Below are positions 5,793-9,780 of a stretch of 9,780 nt of DNA, piece after piece (the stretch's first letter is position 1; every line of letters starts with the position of its first letter). The notes below the pieces were generated by a model. The model had not been told where the DNA came from. It did no database searches and saw only the letters and a program-made list of their open reading frames with translations. The position numbers were made by a program, and so were the translations under genes. The stretch spans positions 1 to 9,780 of the forward strand of contig JAKALV010000112.1 in the NCBI GenBank assembly GCA_021824055.1, read 5' to 3'. The stretch comes from Acidobacteriota bacterium. GTDB lineage: Bacteria > Acidobacteriota > Vicinamibacteria > Vicinamibacterales > SCN-69-37.

Positions 5793-7220
5793 CTAGTACA
5801 GGACCTTGCGTTGGTTGGACGTCGGGATCTTCAATTCTTCCCGGTACTTTGCGATCGTGCGCCGCGCGAGGTCGAGGCCTTCCCGCTGCAGGATGTTCAT
5901 GATCTTCGAATCGCTCAGCGGGCGCCGCACGTCCTCGGCTTCGATGATCTTCTTGATGCGCTGCTTGATCGTGACCGACGACACGTTCTCGCCGAACGAA
6001 CTGCTGATCCCGCTGTGGAAGAAGTACTTCATCTCGTACACGCCCTGCGGCGTGTGCATGTACTTGTTGTTGACCACGCGCGACACGGTGGATTCGTGCA
6101 TGCCGATGTCGTTCGCCACGTCCCTCAGGACCAGCGGCCGCAGGTGCTCGATGCCGCGGTCCAGGAAATCCTTCTGGAACGTGATGATGCTCGTCGCCAC
6201 CTTGATGATGGTCCGCTGGCGCTGATCGACGGACTTCAGCAGCCAGAGCGCCGATCGGAACTTGTCCTTCACGTACGCCCGCGTTTCGTCCGACGCCTCG
6301 CCCGTCTTGTCGAGCAGCCGGCGGTACACCGGGCTGATCCGCAGCTGCGGCAGCCCGTCTTCGTTGAGCGCCGCCTTGTAGCCCTCGTCGGTCTTGACGA
6401 TGTAGACGTCCGGAATGACGTACTGCGAATCGGGCGGCGTGTAGCGCGCGCCCGGCTTCGGATCCAGATGCCGGATGATCTCGAGATGCTGCTTGATCTC
6501 TTCGGGCTCGATGCCGACGAGCTTCGCGAGCTCCGGAATGCGATGGTTCTGCAGGATCCGCAGATGCTCCCGCACCAGCAGTTCGGTGGTCGTCCCCGCC
6601 AGTCCGAGATGCTTCAACTGGAGCAGCAGGCACTCCTGCAGGTCGCGCGCGCCGACCCCGATGGGATCAAACGCCTGAACGTGCGCCAGCGCGTGCTCCA
6701 CATCGGCCATCTGCCAGTCGCCCAGCGCCGCAATCTCCTCGAGCGAGGCCACCAGATACCCGTCGTCATCGATGTTGCCGACGATCGCCGCGCCGATCTC
6801 GCGCACCAGGTCGTCCGCGCTCTGCAGGTTCAGCTGCCACATCAGGTGGTCGGCGAGCGATCCGCGGGAGGACAGGGTGTTTTCAATCGGGGGCAGCTCG
6901 CGGACTTCGACGGCCGGCTTGGAACCCCGGTAGCCCTCATCCAGATACTCCCCGAAGAAGTACTCGTAGTCCGCGTCGTCCCAGGTATCGCCCTTTTCCT
7001 CGACCTTGGCGGGCTCCGGCTCGGCGTCGGTGGACGGGGTTTCCACGACCTGCTCATCGGGCTGCACTTCTTCCAGCAGGGGGTTCTCCACCATCTCTTG
7101 ATTCAAGAGCTCGGCCAACTCCAGGGTGGTCATCGGCAGCAGCTTGATCGCCTGCTGCAACGACGGCGTCAGGATCAGTTTCTGGACGAGGCGGGCGTGG
7201 AGTTTTTGTTGTATTGCCAT
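5793..7220 (-). CDS. rpoN: RNA polymerase sigma-54 factor RpoN
   Basis: RpoN directs RNA polymerase to -24/-12 promoters and needs an AAA+ activator to open them. The 475-residue protein is full length. Region I (1-50) has the Leu/Gln-rich QQKLHARLVQKLILTPSLQQ pattern. Region II is acidic (about 51-115, with DDADYEYFFGEYLDEGY). The core-binding domain runs to about 300. The helix-turn-helix is near 366-387 (DVANDIGMHESTVSRVVNN). The RpoN box ARRTIAKYRE at 452-461, followed by LKIPTSNQRKVLY at the C-terminus, reads the -24 element. The ATG at 7220 is the only sensible start because the next Met is residue 30. It has no good Shine-Dalgarno sequence, and a sigma-54-type promoter element fills the gap just upstream. 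hpf, which often follows rpoN, is absent: hprK begins immediately. Confidence 0.97.
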   Translation of the reverse strand: MAIQQKLHARLVQKLILTPSLQQAIKLLPMTTLELAELLNQEMVENPLLEEVQPDEQVVETPSTDAEPEPAKVEEKGDTWDDADYEYFFGEYLDEGYRGSKPAVEVRELPPIENTLSSRGSLADHLMWQLNLQSADDLVREIGAAIVGNIDDDGYLVASLEEIAALGDWQMADVEHALAHVQAFDPIGVGARDLQECLLLQLKHLGLAGTTTELLVREHLRILQNHRIPELAKLVGIEPEEIKQHLEIIRHLDPKPGARYTPPDSQYVIPDVYIVKTDEGYKAALNEDGLPQLRISPVYRRLLDKTGEASDETRAYVKDKFRSALWLLKSVDQRQRTIIKVATSIITFQKDFLDRGIEHLRPLVLRDVANDIGMHESTVSRVVNNKYMHTPQGVYEMKYFFHSGISSSFGENVSSVTIKQRIKKIIEAEDVRRPLSDSKIMNILQREGLDLARRTIAKYREELKIPTSNQRKVLY

Positions 7221-7228
7221 TAATTGGA

Positions 7229-7245
7229 ATGCAACCTGAGTGCCA
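7229..7245 (-). promoter_or_regulatory. sigma-54 (-24/-12) promoter-like element ahead of rpoN
   Basis: Read on the minus strand the sequence is TGGCACTCAGGTTGCAT. It matches the consensus TGGCAC-N5-TTGCA at all 11 of those fixed positions. The essential GG (7244-7243) and GC (7232-7231) have the required spacing. It occupies most of the 27-base lptB-rpoN gap, and a start about 12 bases after the GC would fall near 7219, at the rpoN ATG (7220-7218). The sequence match is directly visible. Use as a promoter or as an autorepression site is inferred. Upstream activator sites would have to lie inside lptB and were not identified. Confidence 0.6.
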
Positions 7246-7247
7246 TC

Positions 7248-7976
7248 TTAGTCCAGCCGGAAATCGGCACCGAGATAAATTCGTTTCACCTCTTCATCGG
7301 CCGCCAGCTCGGCGGGCGTGCCCGCGCGGAAGATCACGCCGTCGTGGACGATGTAGGCGCGATCGGTGATCTTGAGGGTCTCGCGGACGTTGTGGTCGGT
7401 CACGAGCACGCCGATGCCCCGGTCCTTGAGATGCTGGATGATCTTCTGAATATCGCTGACCGCGATCGGGTCGATGCCGGCAAACGGCTCGTCGAGGAGC
7501 ATGAACTTGGGCTCCATCACCAGCGCCCGGGTGATCTCGGCCCGCCGGCGCTCCCCGCCCGAGAGGTTGTAGGCCTTCGACCTGGCGAGCGGCGTCAGGC
7601 CCAGCTCGGCCAGCAGGTCCTTGAGCCGCCGCTGCCGCTCGGCCCGCGAGAGCTTCAACGTCTCGAGGATGGCCAGAATGTTCTGCTCGACCGTCAGGCC
7701 CCGGAAGATCGACGCTTCCTGCGGGAGGTACCCAATGCCCGCGCGCGCCCGGACGTACATCGGGTCGGACGTCACGTCGCGGTCATCGAGGAGGACCCGG
7801 CCCGCGTCGGCGCCCACGAGGCCCACCACCATGCCGAACGTCGTGGTCTTGCCGGCGCCGTTGGCGCCGAGGAGCCCCACCACCTCGCCGGCCCGCACGT
7901 CCAGCGTTACGCCCCGCACCACCGTGCGGCCGCCGTAGGATTTCGTCAGGCCTTCGGTCCGTAGAATCGGCATCAC
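7248..7976 (-). CDS. lptB: LPS export ABC transporter ATPase LptB
   Basis: LptB is the cytoplasmic ATPase that powers LptFG to extract LPS from the inner membrane and push it along the LptC-LptA bridge. The 242-residue protein has Walker A GANGAGKT at 37-44, Q-loop Q86 in GYLPQEASIFRGLTVEQNI, signature LSGGERRR at 138-145, Walker B FMLLDEPF at 158-165, and switch His195 in TDHNVRET. GYLPQEASIFR and LSGGERRRAEI are characteristic of LptB within the ABC family. The start is ambiguous. GTG at 7976 overlaps the upstream gene's TGA by 4 bases with a GGA 7 bases upstream, and ATG at 7973 is one codon later. Both give almost the same protein. It stops 27 bases before rpoN, the classic lptB-rpoN order. 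Confidence 0.96.
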   Translation of the reverse strand: MMPILRTEGLTKSYGGRTVVRGVTLDVRAGEVVGLLGANGAGKTTTFGMVVGLVGADAGRVLLDDRDVTSDPMYVRARAGIGYLPQEASIFRGLTVEQNILAILETLKLSRAERQRRLKDLLAELGLTPLARSKAYNLSGGERRRAEITRALVMEPKFMLLDEPFAGIDPIAVSDIQKIIQHLKDRGIGVLVTDHNVRETLKITDRAYIVHDGVIFRAGTPAELAADEEVKRIYLGADFRLD

Positions 7977-9780
7977 TTGATTATCCAGTCCGCACAGGTC
8001 TTCAGGTTGAGCGACGTGGTGCCCTCACGCCCGGGCTTGACCTCAAACGTCTCCTCCCCTTTGCCCTTGCCGGGCATCGTGAAGGTAATGGACGGACCCA
8101 CGGTCGCGTTGCACGTTTCGACGCCGTCCTCCAGCGTGCGCTGAATGATCCTCGCTGGACTGCCGGTCAGCACGTAGGTATCGGCCGACACGTCGCGATC
8201 CATCCGGTCGCCGCGCGCCGTCCGGTCGGCGGACACGCGCGCCTCGACGCCGCTGGAACCGGGCGGCGACACCACGACCATGCGCTTGAGCTCCCGGCCA
8301 TCGTCGGAGAGCCACATTTCGATCGTGACGCCCCGAATGATCCCGTCCGGCGAGTTGAACTGGGCCCGGGCCTTCGCGGTACCCGTGTAGAGCGCGCGAT
8401 GCGTCGCGTCGACGTACTCGAACTTGGCCGCATTGGCTTTGGGAGCCGCCGCCTTGGCGTCCGTCAGATTGTCCACCGGGAATCGCGTCTCAACCGCGCC
8501 GTCGGCGCTGATGTCTCCGGTCTTGTCGTTCAGGCGGATGTTCCCGGCCTTGATCGAGCTCGTGTCACCCTGGCTCAGCCGGGCGGCGCCGAGGTACACC
8601 GCCTCGCTCTTGTCCTCGTCGTACTGCAGCTCGTTGGCCGTGCCGAGCACGGGTTTCGAGTCGTCGAACAGACCGCGGCTCGTCTTGGCTTTCGGGTCCG
8701 GAGACGTCTGCGTGGTCAAGCCCCCGGATGCGCCGATCACGGTCTTGTCGAGGTCGATGTCAATATTCCTGGCGTCCACGCGAATGCGATCGGTCGCGAC
8801 CCACGACTTCTTTCCCGCGGCCCCCGCCGGCCGCAGCGCCAGCTTGCCGGCCTTCGCCTGATAGACCGCATCGTCGGCGGCGCCCGTGGTATCGCCGTTC
8901 CGCAGCGTCACGGCGTCATCGAAGTGCGCGTCCTTGATGTCGCTGAAATCGCCGCCGTTCAAGGCCAGCGTCAGCTGGTTCGCGGTCACCCGGCGCTCAA
9001 CCGCCGCCTGGCCACGCTTCGCCGGATGGGTTTCGAGGAACACCGCTCTCGAGGTAAACACCGCGGCCGTGAGGCCGTGTTTCTCGTCACCCGTGGCGTC
9101 GAGCTGGCGCGCCGTGATCACGCGCTTGGGCAAATCCGCGGACGCGGGCAACGTGACCACGACCGGGCCGCCGTTGCCGAAGAGCTTCGTCACGGTCTGG
9201 CCGTCCGGCGCGAGCTGCACGTCCAGCAGGTCGCCCGTAATCTGCTTTCGGCCCGTGTCGGCGGCGAGGAACATCGAGGCCGCGCGCAGGAGCTGCGCGT
9301 GCTTCATCGTGCGTCCATCGGGCAGAAACTCAACGTTGATGTCGTCGCCGTGCATCTCGGGCGTCTTTCCGGCGCCGGCCACCGGGACAATGCTGGCGTG
9401 CTGGCGCAGTTCCATCATCTGCACGCCGTGATTGTCCTCGCTGAGGTGCAGCTGGGCGCTGTCGGCGCTGAGCACTTCGCGATCGCGGGTGACGGAGGCG
9501 GCGCCGTCGAGCGACACGAAATGCGTCTCGCGATTCAGCTGCATGGCGTTCGCGTGCGCGCTGAACCGGCCCTCCCCGGCCCCGTCCGGCGCCATGTTCA
9601 CGAACGCCTGGTCCTTCAGCGTCAGCAGTTGCGCGTTACGATCGTAGAGCGCGCCCGTGGCGTTGCCCGACAGGCGGCCGTCGCTGAACGTCATCGCGCC
9701 CGGAATATCCAGCGACGCGATCGATTCGCGGTAAATCGCTTCGTCCGTCCTGATTTCCATCCCGTCCTGCTCGTGCATGA
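7973..9780 (-). CDS. LptC/LptA-like LPS transport protein, 5' end missing
   Basis: At least 602 residues are visible and the frame runs off the right edge. The ATG at 9778 is probably internal. The visible N-terminal part (IPGAMTFSDGRLSGNATGALYDRNAQLLTLKDQAFVNM) resembles the beta-jellyroll of LptC. The rest contains several OstA/LptA-type beta repeats, for example GRFSAHANAMQLNRETHFVS, KITGDLLDVQL-like ITGDLLDVQLAPDGQTVTKL, and near the end GIIRGVTIEMWLSDDGRELKRMVV. These form the periplasmic slide for LPS from LptB2FG to LptD. At over 600 residues it is far longer than E. coli LptC (191) or LptA (185), so it is probably a fused or expanded LptC-LptA. Only two Cys residues are visible, at 556 and 595 of the 601-residue Met-to-stop segment, both in the C-terminal tail. 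It overlaps the lptB start. The family call rests on repeats and context, so its exact boundaries are less certain. Confidence 0.8.
   Translation of the reverse strand, partial: MHEQDGMEIRTDEAIYRESIASLDIPGAMTFSDGRLSGNATGALYDRNAQLLTLKDQAFVNMAPDGAGEGRFSAHANAMQLNRETHFVSLDGAASVTRDREVLSADSAQLHLSEDNHGVQMMELRQHASIVPVAGAGKTPEMHGDDINVEFLPDGRTMKHAQLLRAASMFLAADTGRKQITGDLLDVQLAPDGQTVTKLFGNGGPVVVTLPASADLPKRVITARQLDATGDEKHGLTAAVFTSRAVFLETHPAKRGQAAVERRVTANQLTLALNGGDFSDIKDAHFDDAVTLRNGDTTGAADDAVYQAKAGKLALRPAGAAGKKSWVATDRIRVDARNIDIDLDKTVIGASGGLTTQTSPDPKAKTSRGLFDDSKPVLGTANELQYDEDKSEAVYLGAARLSQGDTSSIKAGNIRLNDKTGDISADGAVETRFPVDNLTDAKAAAPKANAAKFEYVDATHRALYTGTAKARAQFNSPDGIIRGVTIEMWLSDDGRELKRMVVVSPPGSSGVEARVSADRTARGDRMDRDVSADTYVLTGSPARIIQRTLEDGVETCNATVGPSITFTMPGKGKGEETFEVKPGREGTTSLNLKTCADWIIK

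Noticed and set aside
5293..6633. 446-codon minus-strand open frame overlapping rpoN and hprK in another frame
   Set aside because: It is an out-of-frame shadow of rpoN/hprK with low-complexity Arg/Ala/Gly composition and no domain.
4905..7223. 772-codon plus-strand open frame antisense to hprK and rpoN
   Set aside because: It mirrors two certain genes, is extremely rich in Arg, His, Asp and Gln, and shows no domain. This is the usual stop-poor antisense frame of GC-rich DNA.

Overview
This window is GC-rich and gene-dense, from a Gram-negative (LPS-exporting) bacterium. The gene order lptC/A-lptB-rpoN-hprK-rapZ-EIIA(Man)-HPr-EI, the proteobacterial-style sigma-54 neighbourhood carrying a true HPr kinase, and the very large LptC/LptA-like protein fit an acidobacterium (perhaps the Vicinamibacteria group) or a deltaproteobacterium-like lineage. 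This placement is inferred from gene content, not from a marker tree.

Layout. Positions 1-945 hold two plus-strand genes: the 3' end of a TPR protein of the CpoB/YbgF type and a complete ssb. A 131-base convergent spacer (946-1076) follows. It carries a degenerate ~7-base-period array with a GTCC core. Everything from 1077 to the right edge lies on the minus strand and reads, in transcription order from the right edge: a large LptC/LptA-like periplasmic LPS-transport protein (5' end cut off), lptB, rpoN, hprK, rapZ, a mannose-family PTS EIIA, HPr (ptsH), enzyme I (ptsI) and a small phosphomannose-isomerase-type cupin. Junctions are overlaps or gaps of 0-27 bases, so this looks like one operon.

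How the genes work together. LptC/A and LptB move LPS to the outer membrane. RpoN is the sigma-54 factor. EI, HPr and EIIA form a phosphorelay from PEP with no EIIB or EIIC permease in the window. HPr keeps both the His15 and the Ser46 phosphorylation sites, and HprK, which acts on Ser46, is in the same operon. RapZ is a P-loop protein that in enterics senses and controls amino-sugar synthesis for the cell envelope. The set reads as a regulatory, not transport, PTS tied to envelope synthesis and sigma-54.

The most notable non-coding signal is a near-perfect sigma-54 promoter element (TGGCAC-N5-TTGCA, minus strand, 7245-7229) in the 27-base gap directly before rpoN. It is spaced so that transcription would begin at about the rpoN start codon. 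It suggests direct autoregulation of rpoN, either as a leaderless promoter or as an autorepression site. No mobile elements, tRNA/rRNA genes or CRISPR arrays are seen.
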